Both the position numbers and the translations under genes were made by a program. The notes under the pieces were generated by a model that did not search any database, was not told the DNA's origin, and saw only the letters and a program-made list of their open reading frames with translations. From Bacteroidota bacterium (GTDB taxonomy: Bacteria > Bacteroidota > Bacteroidia > AKYH767-A > OLB10), in contig JADJOH010000002.1 in assembly GCA_016713925.1 (NCBI GenBank), positions 248,001 to 312,000 of the forward strand: 64,000 nucleotides of DNA, given 5' to 3'. Position 1 is the stretch's first letter. The number at the start of each line of letters is the position of its first letter. Below, piece after piece: positions 21,101-30,890 of this stretch.

Positions 21101-24100
21101 TTCCTCCACTCACTGTAATATCTATTGCGCCATCATTACCTCCATTGCAGGTAACATCTGTTATAGAAGTATTGCTGATTACCGGTGCATTAGCCGCGGA
21201 GACCACAACACTTGAAACAGCGGTACAATTATTAGCATCACTAACGGTCACTGTATACGTTGCAGGAACCAGACCTGAAATGTTTGCAGTTATACCGCCG
21301 TTACTCCAGAGATAAGAATAACCGGGTGTACCACCGGCAGGAGTCGCAGTAGCAGTACCGGTTCCAACACCACAGCCGGATTGAGTTGCTGAAGTACCTA
21401 CACTAAGTGCGGAAGGTTGTGTAAGTGAGAAGGACTGTACATGGGTACAGGCATTCGCATCTGTAATTGTAACCGTGTACGTGCCGGCTGATAAAGCAGA
21501 AATATCTTCTACAAGTGCTCCGTTGCTCCAGAGAAAAGTATAGGAAGGTGTTCCTCCATTTACAGTGACGTCAATGGCACCTGTACTTCCACCATTACAA
21601 GCAATAGTAGTAAGATTAGCGGAAGCTGTTATTGTTTGTGGCTGTGAAATCGGAAAGCTAAAAATACCCACACAGAAATTCTGATCAGTTATTGTTACGG
21701 TATAAGTAGTAGCGGATAGACCGGAAACATCCTGAGTAATAGCTCCTGTGCTCCAGAGATAGTTGTATGCAGGAGTTCCACCGGCTACAGAAATATCCAA
21801 ACTTCCATTAGCACCTCCATTACAGGAAACATTTACAGTAGTTATCAATGTAGCCAGAGGACTACCTGTATTACCAACCGCAGTACTTGAAGAAACAGTA
21901 CACCCGGCGGCATCTGTGACAGTTACGGTGTAGGTACCAGCCGCAAGTCCTGTAATTACCTGTGATGTTTGTCCGGTATTCCATTGAAAAGTGTAATTAG
22001 GGGTTCCACCGGAAGGAATAACTGTAATTGACCCGTTAGATGCGTTGCAGGTTCCATTTACAGGAATGAAATTTAAAAGAATTGGAGCACTTTGCGTTAC
22101 AGTTGCATTTGTAATAGCTGTACAGTTATTTACATCTGTAACGGTTACTGTATACGTACCTGCAGGAAGTGCGATAAGATCTTCATTGCTACTGCCACTG
22201 CTCCAGTTGTAAGTATAACCGGGTGTACCTCCGCTAACGGTAAGATTAACGGCACCTGTAGACGCACCATTGCAAGCCACATTTGTAACAAATGTAGAAA
22301 GGATTATCGCGGCAGACTGAGTGACCAACGCACTGGTGGTTCCGGTACAGTTGTTAGCATCCGTAACGGTTACAGTATAGGTACCGGCAATAAGTCCGGT
22401 AATATCTTGATTGCTGCTGCCATTGCTCCAATTGTAAGTATAGCCCGGAGTGCCACCGCTCACTGTTAGATTGATGGCTCCGGTTGCTCCTCCATTGCAA
22501 ACGACGTTCGTGACAACTGTAGAAAGATTGAGAGCGGCAGGTTGAGAAACTACTACACTTGTAGTACCTGTACAACTATTCACATCAGTAACTGTAACCG
22601 TATATGTACCTGCAATAATTCCGGAAAGATCTTCAGTAGCACTACCATTACTCCAGTTAAACGTATAACCGGGAACACCTCCGCTCACCGTTAGATTGAT
22701 GGCACCGGTTGCTGCTCCACTACAGGCAACGTTCGTAACTACCGTTGATAAATTAAGTCCTGAAGTTTGTGAAACCACCGCGTTGACAGAGGCAATACAG
22801 TTATTTGCATCCGTAACCGTAACGGTGTATGTTGCAGCAGTTAGTCCTGAAATATCTTCATTGCTACTGCCGTTGCTCCAGTTGTAAGTAAAACCGGGGG
22901 TTCCTCCACTCACAGTAAGATTAATAGCACCTGAAGCACCACCATTACAAGCAATATTAGTCACTACTGTTGAAAGGTTAATCGGAGATGGTTGAGAAAC
23001 CAGGACACTTGTTGTTGCCGTACAACTGTTCGCATCTGTAATGGTTACAGTATATGTTCCGGCAATGAGTCCGGAGATATCTTCATTGCTACTTCCGTTG
23101 CTCCAATTGTAAGTATAACCCGGAGTTCCTCCACTAACGGCAAGGTTAACCGCTCCCGTGGAAGCACCATTGCAAGCAACATTTGTAACTATTGTTGAAA
23201 GACTAATAGCAGTGGTCTGAGTAACAGTAGTACTAGTTGTTGCCGTACAATTGTTCGCATCCGTAACAGTTACGGTATATGTTCCGGCAATGAGTCCGGA
23301 GATATCCTCATTACTACTGCCATTGCTCCAGTTGTAAGTATAACCGGGAGCCCCTCCGCTAACGGTAAGGTTAATCGCACTTGTGGAAGAACCATTACAG
23401 GCAAAATTCGTAGCTATTCTTGAAAGATTAATAGCACTAGTCTGAGTAACTGTAGTACTGGTGGTTGCCGTACAATTGTTCGCATCCGTAACAGTTACGG
23501 TAAATGTTCCGGCAATGAGTCCGGAAATATCTTCATTGCTACTGCCATTGCTCCAGTTGTAAGTATAACCGGGAGTTCCTCCACTAACAGAAAGGTTAAC
23601 CGCTCCGGTGGAAGCACCATTACAACCAACATTGGTAACTATTGTTGAAAGATTAATCGCAGAAGATTGAGTCACTATAGCACTGGTGGATGCCGTACAG
23701 TTGTTCGCATCCGTCACAGTTACTGTATAGGTTCCGGCGATAAGTCCTGAAATATCTTCATTGCTACTGCCATTGCTCCAATTGTAATTGTAACCCGGAG
23801 TTCCTCCGCTAGCGGTAAGATTAATTGATCCGGTTGCTGCACCATTACAGGAAACATTAGTTACTGTTCTCGCAAGGGTAAGCAGGGCCGGTTCATTGAC
23901 TACTGCGCTGGTAGTTGCTGTACAATTATTGGCATCCGTTACCGTCACGGTATAAGTACCGGCAGAGAGTGTGTTAGGATCTTCAAAAGAACTTCCATTG
24001 CTCCAATTGTAAGTATAGCCTGAAGTTCCTCCGGTAACTGTCAGATCAATAGCTCCGGTAAATGTTCCATTACAAGCAACATTGGTACTTATTGTTGACA

Positions 24101-25163
24101 GACTTAATACGGGAGGCTGAGGGACAAATTCATTTGTTGTAGCAGTACAACCATTGGCATCAGTTACTGTCACTGTATAGGTAGCTGATAGAAGTCCGGA
24201 AGGATCCTCACTTATGCTACCGTTACTCCAGATAAAAGTATAATTCGGCAAACCGCCGCTAACTGTAAGATCGATAGCACCGGTCGCAGCACCATTACAA
24301 TCAACATCTGCAACAACAGCAGAAAGATTAATCGCGGAAGGTTGCGAAATTACAATGAATGAAGATTCTGAACAGCCGTTGGCATCTGTAACAGTTACTG
24401 TATAAGTTGCAGCAGGAAGTCCATTCAGGTCTTCGGAAGTACTCCCATTACTCCAATTAAATGTAAAATTAGGAGTACCTCCGTTTACGGTAAGATTAAT
24501 AGCCCCTGTAGATGCACCATTACAAGAGACATCCGTATCAACCAACTGCAAGGTCAGGAACGGATCTTCAAAAATATCAACGTTTAACTGACTGGTGCAC
24601 GAATTAACATCTGTTACGGTGACATTGTATGCCCCGGCGATAACGTTCGTTATATCTTCATTCGAACTGGCATCAGACCATAAATAGGAATAGCCGGGAA
24701 CTCCGCCGGTAACAGAAATATAAGCAGCACCGTCTGCCCCACCGTTACAGCTTGCCGAATTCACACTATCCTGAACTACTGTCATTAGCGCCGGTGCCAC
24801 TAAAGTTACTGATCCGGTTTTTACTTCACCTAAAAAATCAGTAACAGTTACAGTATATGTCCCGGCAGGAATTCCACTCAGGTCTTCACTTGTGGCTCCG
24901 GTTGACCATAAAAATGTGTAAGGAGCAGTACCATCCGTGGGAGTAAGATCAATTGCACCATCACTACTTGAATTACAGGAAACATTAACCCCATTATAAT
25001 CTGACAAGGTAAAAGTAAGTGTAATGATAAAAGAACTATTAGCCTTCCTGGCTTCGTTCCCGGAGGATAAAATGCTGAAAGCATTCGAACTGGTCGCAGA
25101 GCTAATTAGGAAAAGGAGAAATACAATTTTCCTCCAAACAGCTAAATTCAATTTCTTATGCAT
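18135..25163 (-). CDS. Giant SprB-like adhesin, N-terminal fragment with about 30 repeats
   Basis: 2342 residues beginning with a signal peptide (residues 1-29, N-A-F-S region), followed almost at once (about residue 54) by back-to-back SprB repeats of 75 residues. Each has one Cys pair, a W-S-N-G hairpin and a T-V-T-V-T-D strand, a fold typical of secreted filamentous adhesins. Fused with the fragments at 16106 and 15429 the gene would encode about 3245 residues with roughly 40 repeats and a T9SS type B signal, comparable in kind to SprB, the mobile gliding adhesin. It heads an operon: adhesin, PorP, PorE-like, rarA with overlapping stops and starts. The last ~16 residues of this frame (after T-A-T-V-G) are frameshift artefact. 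Carbohydrate or surface binding is inferred only. Confidence 0.9.
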   Translation of the reverse strand: MHKKLNLAVWRKIVFLLFLISSATSSNAFSILSSGNEARKANSSFIITLTFTLSDYNGVNVSCNSSSDGAIDLTPTDGTAPYTFLWSTGATSEDLSGIPAGTYTVTVTDFLGEVKTGSVTLVAPALMTVVQDSVNSASCNGGADGAAYISVTGGVPGYSYLWSDASSNEDITNVIAGAYNVTVTDVNSCTSQLNVDIFEDPFLTLQLVDTDVSCNGASTGAINLTVNGGTPNFTFNWSNGSTSEDLNGLPAATYTVTVTDANGCSESSFIVISQPSAINLSAVVADVDCNGAATGAIDLTVSGGLPNYTFIWSNGSISEDPSGLLSATYTVTVTDANGCTATTNEFVPQPPVLSLSTISTNVACNGTFTGAIDLTVTGGTSGYTYNWSNGSSFEDPNTLSAGTYTVTVTDANNCTATTSAVVNEPALLTLARTVTNVSCNGAATGSINLTASGGTPGYNYNWSNGSSNEDISGLIAGTYTVTVTDANNCTASTSAIVTQSSAINLSTIVTNVGCNGASTGAVNLSVSGGTPGYTYNWSNGSSNEDISGLIAGTFTVTVTDANNCTATTSTTVTQTSAINLSRIATNFACNGSSTSAINLTVSGGAPGYTYNWSNGSSNEDISGLIAGTYTVTVTDANNCTATTSTTVTQTTAISLSTIVTNVACNGASTGAVNLAVSGGTPGYTYNWSNGSSNEDISGLIAGTYTVTITDANSCTATTSVLVSQPSPINLSTVVTNIACNGGASGAINLTVSGGTPGFTYNWSNGSSNEDISGLTAATYTVTVTDANNCIASVNAVVSQTSGLNLSTVVTNVACSGAATGAINLTVSGGVPGYTFNWSNGSATEDLSGIIAGTYTVTVTDVNSCTGTTSVVVSQPAALNLSTVVTNVVCNGGATGAINLTVSGGTPGYTYNWSNGSSNQDITGLIAGTYTVTVTDANNCTGTTSALVTQSAAIILSTFVTNVACNGASTGAVNLTVSGGTPGYTYNWSSGSSNEDLIALPAGTYTVTVTDVNNCTAITNATVTQSAPILLNFIPVNGTCNASNGSITVIPSGGTPNYTFQWNTGQTSQVITGLAAGTYTVTVTDAAGCTVSSSTAVGNTGSPLATLITTVNVSCNGGANGSLDISVAGGTPAYNYLWSTGAITQDVSGLSATTYTVTITDQNFCVGIFSFPISQPQTITASANLTTIACNGGSTGAIDVTVNGGTPSYTFLWSNGALVEDISALSAGTYTVTITDANACTHVQSFSLTQPSALSVGTSATQSGCGVGTGTATATPAGGTPGYSYLWSNGGITANISGLVPATYTVTVSDANNCTAVSSVVVSAANAPVISNTSITDVTCNGGNDGAIDITVSGGTPTYTYLWSNGAVTEDLSGLLAGTYTVTVQDVNNCSTSQSFLVGQPNAVTSTGVVTNVNCNGGATGSINITPSGGNGLFTYLWSTAATTEDVSGLIAGVYTVTITDGNGCTGISPYTVSQTNLITFGPVVTNILCNGASTGSINLTMAGGTPPFTYQWSNGFTGEDPVNLAVGAYTVTVTDFNSCTRSRVFNLSQPSAINAVVNTTNASCGVSNGTATVIASGGTGVLTYLWNTGATVSSISSLAAGTYTVTVTDAALCTATASGQVVTASGPVISSVVIDSVSCYGDSDGAINITTAGGAIPLTFIWSNGALTEDVTGLIAGVYTVTVTDQNSCTTTGTYTVAEPDSIQSTFSSTPASCGLANGALSVVITGGTSPYLYLWSTGGTGTGISGVIAGTYTVTVTDANNCSSQFSSSVNGTGGPVIDSSTVQNLLCNNDTSGAITIYLSGGASPLSILWSNGATTQNISDLTAGNYTVTVTDFAGCTVRQNFSVTQPTALLSPMTSQPSFCGQATGQAQSNPSGGTPPYTYLWNNGQTTQSITALTAGTYNVTVTDANGCTRRRNVAVTLSNGPVISLVAQQDVICPGATTGSIDINVIGGITPYVYSWSQGGTQQDVSGLAAGTYTVMVTDSVACSDSAVFVILEPDTFNVVPVIQNASCGFSNGSISLTVNGATSPYTFLWSGGQTTAAISGLTAGTYTVTVSDFNSCDTTLSFLVSAQSGPLAVLDSVRNVRCFGANSGRIYISVTGGTVPFTYLWNDGNTNQDRFSVFAGTYTLTVSDGGGCTDTLSVTITQNAQITTSFTSIQATCNQSNGSATVTPRGGVGPYTYLWETGSSAQTLTGIPAGTYSVTITDNLGCTFLDSVAVSNSGAPALQLQNQIQPSCFGGTNGSLTVSISGGTTPYVVIWSNGDTGNTADSLAAGTYTVTVTDGTGCTSSQQFSLGQPPAIVLQLQSVGASCGQLNGLATVTATVGTRYFYLSLVERCCE
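22201..24675 (-). repeat. 225-bp tandem coding repeats (11 units in exact phase)
   Basis: The CTCCA word of the W-S-N-G codons recurs at 22201, 22426, 22651, 22876, 23101, 23326, 23551, 23776, 24001, 24226 and 24451, with GACCA at 24676, always exactly 225 bp apart (75 codons). Adjacent units in 22980-23800 are nearly identical at the DNA level. Outside this block the spacing drifts by multiples of 3. Confidence 0.9.
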
Positions 25164-25175
25164 TTTTGAAATAGT

Positions 25176-25217
25176 TCCTCCTTCTTTTCGTTGAGAGAAA
25201 ACAATCCTTCAAAATTA
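25176..25217 (-). promoter_or_regulatory. Adhesin start region: strong Shine-Dalgarno and a possible -7 element
   Basis: On the minus strand AAGGAGGA (25176-25183) lies 12 bp before the adhesin ATG, an unusually strong Shine-Dalgarno for this phylum. TAATTTTG at 25210-25217 fits the -7 consensus TAnnTTTG, but no TTG is seen at the expected distance, so the promoter is weakly supported and read-through from nuoN, 76 bp upstream, is possible. Confidence 0.4.
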
Positions 25218-25239
25218 AGAAAATTAAGTGGATTATACT

Positions 25240-26616
25240 CTAAAGAAGGAGAGATTGAATCCATGATGGAAATATTCCGATCACGAGCGACATCACTGCA
25301 GCAATCAATAACAAAAACACATGCCCCGCATCCAATTTAAAGCCTTCTGATTCTACGGTATCATCTTTCAAAACAGCATAAATCACTCTGAAATAATAGA
25401 AAACTCCGATAAGAGAAGAAAGTATAGCGACAAGAACGAGCCAGGTGTATCCACCGGTAAGTGCACCATAAAAGAGATAATATTTCGCAAAGAAACCGGC
25501 TACCGGGGGTATTCCAGCCAAAGAAAACATAGTCATTATCAAGAAGATAGCAACCAAAGGCTGTCTTTTCCCAAGGCCATTAAATGCATCAATTCCTTCC
25601 TCACCGTCCTTCTTGCCCATGGCATGCAAACAGGAGAATGCCCCCAAGCTACCCAAACTATAGGCCGCTGTATATAACAGAATTGAACCGGCGGAAACTT
25701 CACTCATGGTTGCAATGGCCATCAGCATATAGCCGGCATGAGCAATGGAGGAATAAGCAAGCATGCGCTTAAAGCTCTTTTGATAAACGGCAAGAATATT
25801 CCCGGCCAGCATGGTTAATGCAGAGAGAACCGCTACTGCAGGACCCCAAACTTCGAAGAAAGGCATGAAACAGGTACTAAATAGCCTATAAAAAGCGGCA
25901 AATGCTGCAGTTTTTACCACTGTTGCCATAAATGTCGTTACTAAGGTCGGCGCACCTTCGTACACATCGGGTGCCCAGAAATGAAAGGGTACAGCAGTAA
26001 TCTTAAAAAGAAAACCAATGAGGATCATCAACACACCCACTTGAATAAACAACGGACTTGCTGATCCTTTTGCCAATGTTTCACCAATTACCTGCAAATT
26101 GAAACTTCCGCAAGCCCCATATATCAGCGCGATTCCAAACAAAAGGAATCCTGTTGCAAAAGCACCCATCAGGAAATACTTCAATCCGGCTTCATTGGAA
26201 AGCAGGTTTTGTTTATCGGAAGAGGCAAGGACATACAGGCTGATGGATAATATCTCCAGACCGATGAAAAACATTGTCAGGTCGGAGAAACTGACCATGG
26301 CAATAGCACCGGTAAGCGTAAATAAAATAAGCGCCGCATTTTCAGAGAATTTATTGTCGCCGGTAAAATACTCTCCTCCCATTACCAGCCAAAGCAATGT
26401 GATCAGAATGATTAATCCGGAAAAAGCGATGGCATAATTATCAAAATACACCATATCATTAAAATACCTGATATCCGTCCCCCAGCCCATCACCAAGGTG
26501 GTAAGTGCTGCGGATAATCCAATCACGACAACAGGCAGCAATAATTTTTTAAAGCGAAAAACCTCCGCCATCATAGCCACAACTCCAAGAATTGATATAA
26601 TGATCAGGGCTTTCAT
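25240..26616 (-). CDS. nuoN: NADH-quinone oxidoreductase subunit N
   Basis: 458-residue antiporter-like membrane subunit of complex I, about 14 helices. Family landmarks: F-S-D-L-T-M-F-F-I-G-L-E-I-L-S with the conserved Glu near residue 117, A-V-P-F-H-F-W-A-P-D-V-Y-E-G-A-P near residue 208, and the proton-channel Lys in K-R-M-L-A-Y-S-S-I-A-H-A-G-Y near residue 290. Last gene of the nuoA-N operon; its start is 1 bp after the nuoM stop region (ends 26616/26618). No terminator is visible before the adhesin gene 76 bp downstream. Confidence 0.96.
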   Translation of the reverse strand: MKALIIISILGVVAMMAEVFRFKKLLLPVVVIGLSAALTTLVMGWGTDIRYFNDMVYFDNYAIAFSGLIILITLLWLVMGGEYFTGDNKFSENAALILFTLTGAIAMVSFSDLTMFFIGLEILSISLYVLASSDKQNLLSNEAGLKYFLMGAFATGFLLFGIALIYGACGSFNLQVIGETLAKGSASPLFIQVGVLMILIGFLFKITAVPFHFWAPDVYEGAPTLVTTFMATVVKTAAFAAFYRLFSTCFMPFFEVWGPAVAVLSALTMLAGNILAVYQKSFKRMLAYSSIAHAGYMLMAIATMSEVSAGSILLYTAAYSLGSLGAFSCLHAMGKKDGEEGIDAFNGLGKRQPLVAIFLIMTMFSLAGIPPVAGFFAKYYLFYGALTGGYTWLVLVAILSSLIGVFYYFRVIYAVLKDDTVESEGFKLDAGHVFLLLIAAVMSLVIGIFPSWIQSLLL

Positions 26617-26617
26617 T

Positions 26618-28072
26618 TTAATAGATATTATTAATTTGTAACAGCACTTCTTCCAGAGCAGGCTGCGCTATTGTCAATATAGGTTTCGGATAAATGCCGG
26701 TAATTATGATCAACGCTGCCACTGAAATCAATACAATTTTTTCACTTGAGGCCAGTCCGGTAAATTCAACACTTCTGGCATGTTGTTCACCGAGCATTAC
26801 TTTTTGATAGGCCCTCAACATATAAACTGCACCAAATATTACCGTCAACCCGCATACAAGCGCCATCGTTGCACTATACTGGTAGACCCCGCTCAACAGC
26901 AGAAATTCCCCAACAAATCCATTGGTCATAGGCAATGCCACTGAACCCAGCATTACAATCATAAAAAGAATGGTAAACAATGGTGAATTATTTGCAAGTC
27001 CACCAAGCTCATCCATATTCCTGGTCTTCAGTCTTCGTTGAATAATATCTGCTATAAAGAAGAGGCCCACTGCATTGACACCATGTGCCAGCATTTGCAC
27101 CATACTACCCTGCAATCCCTGAATATTCAAAGAAAACACTCCCGCGCTAATCAATCCGACGTGCGCAATTGAAGAATAGGCTATCAGACGTTTAAAATCC
27201 TTTTGCACTAATGCTAACACCGATGCATATACTATACTGATCGTACAAAGTACGAGGGCGGTTTCACCCCACTGCGCAATACCATCAGGAATGACCGGAA
27301 GCATCCAACGGATTATACCATAAATACCCATTTTCAACATGATACCTGATAGTAACATTGATCCTTGTGCCGGAGCATCGGTATAGGTATCCGGCTGCCA
27401 GGAGTGCAGAGGGAAAATTGGTATTTTAATGGCAAATGCTAAAAAGAAACACCAGAAGAGCCATCCCTGAGTAGAGGGATCCACCGATGCATTATAGAGA
27501 GCAGCAATATCAAAAGAATGCGGAGCGGGAGTATTTAAATATAAATATATCAATCCGATCAACATCAGGAGTGAACCGAAGAGGGTATAGATAAAAAACC
27601 GCAATGTTATTTTAACTTTTTCAGCACCACCCCACATCAGACAAATCAACCATATCGGTATCAATGCTAACTCCCAGAACACATAAAATAAAAATCCGTC
27701 TAAAGCAGTAAACACACCAATCAATGCAAATTGCATGAATAAAATCAATCCATAGAAAGCAGCAGGTTTCGCATGATTATTTCTATAAGAGGATAAAATA
27801 ATAAGTGGAGTCAGCACATTGGTCAGAGCAACCAGCAGAATACTGATACCGTCCATTCCCAGCTTAAAATTAATACCCAAGGCCGGGATCCAATCGTAAT
27901 GAATCAAAAACTGATCAGCCATATCAGAGGAGAACTGCGTAAAGGCAAAGCAGGTAATTCCCAATTGCACAAGAGAAACAATAAGTGCGTACACTTTCAC
28001 TGCATCATTTCGAAATGCCATTGCTCCTATCGAAGCCAGAAGCGGAAGTAAAATCAGGAGTAGGATCAGCAT
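26618..28072 (-). CDS. nuoM: NADH-quinone oxidoreductase subunit M
   Basis: 484-residue antiporter-like proton-pumping subunit with about 14 helices. Seen: L-G-M-D-G-I-S near residue 72, F-Y-V-F-W-E-L-A-L-I-P with the key Glu near residue 131, P-L-H-S-W-Q-P-D-T-Y-T-D-A-P near 222, K-R-L-I-A-Y-S-S-I-A-H-V-G near 294, and the H-G-V-N-A-V-G-L-F motif near 333. Lies between nuoL (8 bp gap) and nuoN. Confidence 0.97.
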   Translation of the reverse strand: MLILLLILLPLLASIGAMAFRNDAVKVYALIVSLVQLGITCFAFTQFSSDMADQFLIHYDWIPALGINFKLGMDGISILLVALTNVLTPLIILSSYRNNHAKPAAFYGLILFMQFALIGVFTALDGFLFYVFWELALIPIWLICLMWGGAEKVKITLRFFIYTLFGSLLMLIGLIYLYLNTPAPHSFDIAALYNASVDPSTQGWLFWCFFLAFAIKIPIFPLHSWQPDTYTDAPAQGSMLLSGIMLKMGIYGIIRWMLPVIPDGIAQWGETALVLCTISIVYASVLALVQKDFKRLIAYSSIAHVGLISAGVFSLNIQGLQGSMVQMLAHGVNAVGLFFIADIIQRRLKTRNMDELGGLANNSPLFTILFMIVMLGSVALPMTNGFVGEFLLLSGVYQYSATMALVCGLTVIFGAVYMLRAYQKVMLGEQHARSVEFTGLASSEKIVLISVAALIIITGIYPKPILTIAQPALEEVLLQINNIY

Positions 28073-28080
28073 ACCGGCAA

Positions 28081-29973
28081 CTATACGATAAGGGTTAATA
28101 CAATTAACAGAATTATTCCAACCACCATACTTAATATATATCCACCAATCTGACCTGATTGTGAGAATCGTAACAAACTGCTAAAGCCGGTAAGAGCCTT
28201 TGATATCCCGTTTATGATTGCGGAAATTACTCCAATCTCAATAAACTTATACGAGAATGTGGAAATGCTATCAAGTGGTTTAGTAATCACTGCTTCATAA
28301 ATTTCATCGATATAATATTTATTACTCAGAAGTTTGGGAATACCTGCAGGTAATACATTATCTTCTTCGGGTAAAGTTTTTCTATCTACATACACCTTTC
28401 GTGTTGCTATGAAGATGATTATCAACAGAAGGACAGAAACTCCGATCAGGATATATTCGAAAAGGTGTGAGGCATGTTCCGTTCCATCTCTCCAGATCAC
28501 AGGAGCTAGAAATTCACTGAATAAATGAGGAGCATGAAAAATTTCAGGCATACCCATGAATCCACCTACTGCTGACAATATCGCGAGCACAATCAATGGA
28601 AATGTCATGCTTACCGGAGACTCATGCAGGTGAGTTTTTTGATGCGTTGTTCCACGAAAATCACCATAAAATACCAGCCAGTAAAGCCGGAACATATACA
28701 CTGCCGTTAGTACAGAGGTCAACGACAAAAGCATAAACATCGGCATAGAATACCCAAATGATGCGGCCAGAATTTCATCTTTGGAGAAAAATCCTGCAAA
28801 GGGCGGTATTCCTGCAATAGCGAGTGTGCCAATAAGGAAAGTCATATGCGTAACAGGCAACTTCCCTTTCAATCCACCCATCCGGCGAATATCCTGCTCT
28901 CCACTCATTGCATGAATTACAGAGCCGGCACCGAGGAACAACAAAGCTTTAAAGAAGGCATGTGTAACCACATGGAACAAAGCGGTATCATAGGCGCCAA
29001 TGCCCAGTGCAACGAACATATATCCCAGTTGACTCACTGTTGAATAAGCCAACACCTTTTTAATATCGTTTTGTTTTAATCCGATGGTTGCAGCAAAGAA
29101 TGCAGTTGCCAGTCCAATGATTGCAACAATCTGAGAAGCATATGGCGACAATGCGAACAATACATTTGAGCGCACCACCATATAGATACCGGCAGTTACC
29201 ATCGTTGCAGCATGGATCAATGCTGAAACCGGAGTTGGTCCGGCCATCGCATCCGGCAGCCAGGTAAACAAGGGGATCTGGGCGCTCTTACCAATAGCAC
29301 CCACAAACAGAAGCAGACAAATGGCCGTAATAGATGGGTTATTCAGCCCAAATCCTTTAGCCCCTTCAAACACTTCTTTAAAACTCACTGATCCAAATGT
29401 TGTAAATATTAAAAAGACGCCCAGTAAAAATCCAAGATCACCAATACGATTCATTATAAAAGCCTTTTTGGCGGCATTACTATAATCGATATTCTTAAAC
29501 CAAAAGCCTATGAGTAGATATGAGCATAATCCAACGCCTTCCCATCCTGCGAACATCACAATATAATTAGATCCCAGTACCAGCAGTAACATAAAAAACA
29601 CAAACAAATTCAAATAGGAAAAGAAACGGGAATGATCCGGTTCATGATGCATGTATCCGATTGAATAGATATGAATGAGCGTACCAACACCGGTAATCAC
29701 CAACAGCATAATCACCGAGAGCCGATCAATGAGAAACGAAAAATCAATCTTCAGATCACCCACAGTTATCCAGTCAAACAGTACTATTCTTTCAGGAACA
29801 AAAGAAGGATCCTTTACTTCAAAGAAGAAAGCAACAGAAACCACGAATGAAAGAAACACCATTGCACTGGCAATACCACCGCTAATGAGCACAGGCAGAC
29901 GCTTATTCAAAATCCCGATCAGGATAAATCCTAACAGCGGGAGAGCGGGAATGAGCCAGGCAAACTGATGCAT
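28081..29973 (-). CDS. nuoL: NADH-quinone oxidoreductase subunit L
   Basis: 630-residue largest antiporter-like subunit of complex I, carrying the long lateral helix at the C-terminus (about residues 520-610). Landmarks: M-F-A-G-W-E-G-V-G-L-C-S-Y-L-L-I-G-F-W near residue 143, P-L-F-T-W-L-P-D-A-M-A-G-P-T-P-V-S-A-L-I-H-A-A-T-M-V near 237 and K-K-V-L-A-Y-S-T-V-S-Q-L-G-Y near 310. It pumps protons and couples distal modules through the lateral helix. Intact, in order after nuoK. Confidence 0.97.
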   Translation of the reverse strand: MHQFAWLIPALPLLGFILIGILNKRLPVLISGGIASAMVFLSFVVSVAFFFEVKDPSFVPERIVLFDWITVGDLKIDFSFLIDRLSVIMLLVITGVGTLIHIYSIGYMHHEPDHSRFFSYLNLFVFFMLLLVLGSNYIVMFAGWEGVGLCSYLLIGFWFKNIDYSNAAKKAFIMNRIGDLGFLLGVFLIFTTFGSVSFKEVFEGAKGFGLNNPSITAICLLLFVGAIGKSAQIPLFTWLPDAMAGPTPVSALIHAATMVTAGIYMVVRSNVLFALSPYASQIVAIIGLATAFFAATIGLKQNDIKKVLAYSTVSQLGYMFVALGIGAYDTALFHVVTHAFFKALLFLGAGSVIHAMSGEQDIRRMGGLKGKLPVTHMTFLIGTLAIAGIPPFAGFFSKDEILAASFGYSMPMFMLLSLTSVLTAVYMFRLYWLVFYGDFRGTTHQKTHLHESPVSMTFPLIVLAILSAVGGFMGMPEIFHAPHLFSEFLAPVIWRDGTEHASHLFEYILIGVSVLLLIIIFIATRKVYVDRKTLPEEDNVLPAGIPKLLSNKYYIDEIYEAVITKPLDSISTFSYKFIEIGVISAIINGISKALTGFSSLLRFSQSGQIGGYILSMVVGIILLIVLTLIV

Positions 29974-29998
29974 AATTATTTTCTTAATGAGGTAGTGA

Positions 29999-30328
29999 CT
30001 ACCACTTCAACTTATTTAACTCGTTTATGTCAACGGATCTGATATTATTATAAATCATCACCAGAATTGCCAATCCTACAGCCACTTCAGCAGCGGCTAC
30101 CGCCATTATAAAAAAGACCATCACCTGACCACCGGCTTCTCCATGCATGGTTGAAAAAGCCGTCAACAAGAGGTTAACAGCATTCAACATTAATTCAATA
30201 CACATAAACACAATAATTGCATTGCGGCGAATCAACACACCCAGCACACCGATCGTAAACAAGATCGCTGCGAGACCGAGGTAATGCTCTATGGGTACGT
30301 AATTCAGATTCGTTTCCATGCTACTCAA
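29999..30328 (-). CDS. nuoK: NADH-quinone oxidoreductase subunit K
   Basis: 109-residue membrane subunit with three helices. It shows the family pattern [24 protein letters not shown], including the channel Glu in M-C-I-E, and a second Glu in [10 protein letters not shown]. Its start abuts the nuoJ stop directly (30328/30329). Confidence 0.95.
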   Translation of the reverse strand: MSSMETNLNYVPIEHYLGLAAILFTIGVLGVLIRRNAIIVFMCIELMLNAVNLLLTAFSTMHGEAGGQVMVFFIMAVAAAEVAVGLAILVMIYNNIRSVDINELNKLKW

Positions 30329-30829
30329 TTATTCTTTCACTTTTTTACCCAACATGACTGCACCCACCATTGCGGCAAGGAGAAGGATGGATGTTATTTC
30401 GAAGGGGAGAACATAATCACCATACAATGACTTTCCCAAATTTGCAACTGTACCGATTTGGTAATCGGTTGAAGGAGCAGGCAAACTATCCCTCGTATCA
30501 ATAACTGTTGTCGTCAATACTAACAATAAACATCCTGCGACAATGGTCACCACGCCTTTCAGCAAATTACTCTTCACCGGCTCCGCATCCTGATTCATAT
30601 TGATGAACATCAGGGTAAAGAGAAACAACACCATTATTGCTCCAGCATACACAATGATATGTACTGCGAACAAAAACTGAGCATTGAGCAATAAATAATG
30701 TCCCCCAATGGTAAAAAAGCAGAAGATCAGGTACAAAACGCTATGAACCGGCTTACGCGACAAGACCACCATCAGTGCACTAAACACTGAAAGTGTTGCA
30801 AGAATCATAAAGGGTAAGGCGGGATTCAA
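30329..30829 (-). CDS. nuoJ: NADH-quinone oxidoreductase subunit J
   Basis: 166-residue membrane subunit with five predicted helices. Conserved segment F-A-V-H-I-I-V-Y-A-G-A-I-M-V-L-F-L-F lies near residue 54, the pi-bulge helix region of the family. Placed between nuoI (61-bp gap) and nuoK, as in the canonical operon order. Confidence 0.93.
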   Translation of the reverse strand: MNPALPFMILATLSVFSALMVVLSRKPVHSVLYLIFCFFTIGGHYLLLNAQFLFAVHIIVYAGAIMVLFLFTLMFINMNQDAEPVKSNLLKGVVTIVAGCLLLVLTTTVIDTRDSLPAPSTDYQIGTVANLGKSLYGDYVLPFEITSILLLAAMVGAVMLGKKVKE

Positions 30830-30890
30830 TTTGTTTTGGTGGTTGAATGGGTTGCGAAATTAATACATTCTGAGGCTATACAAAATAAAG

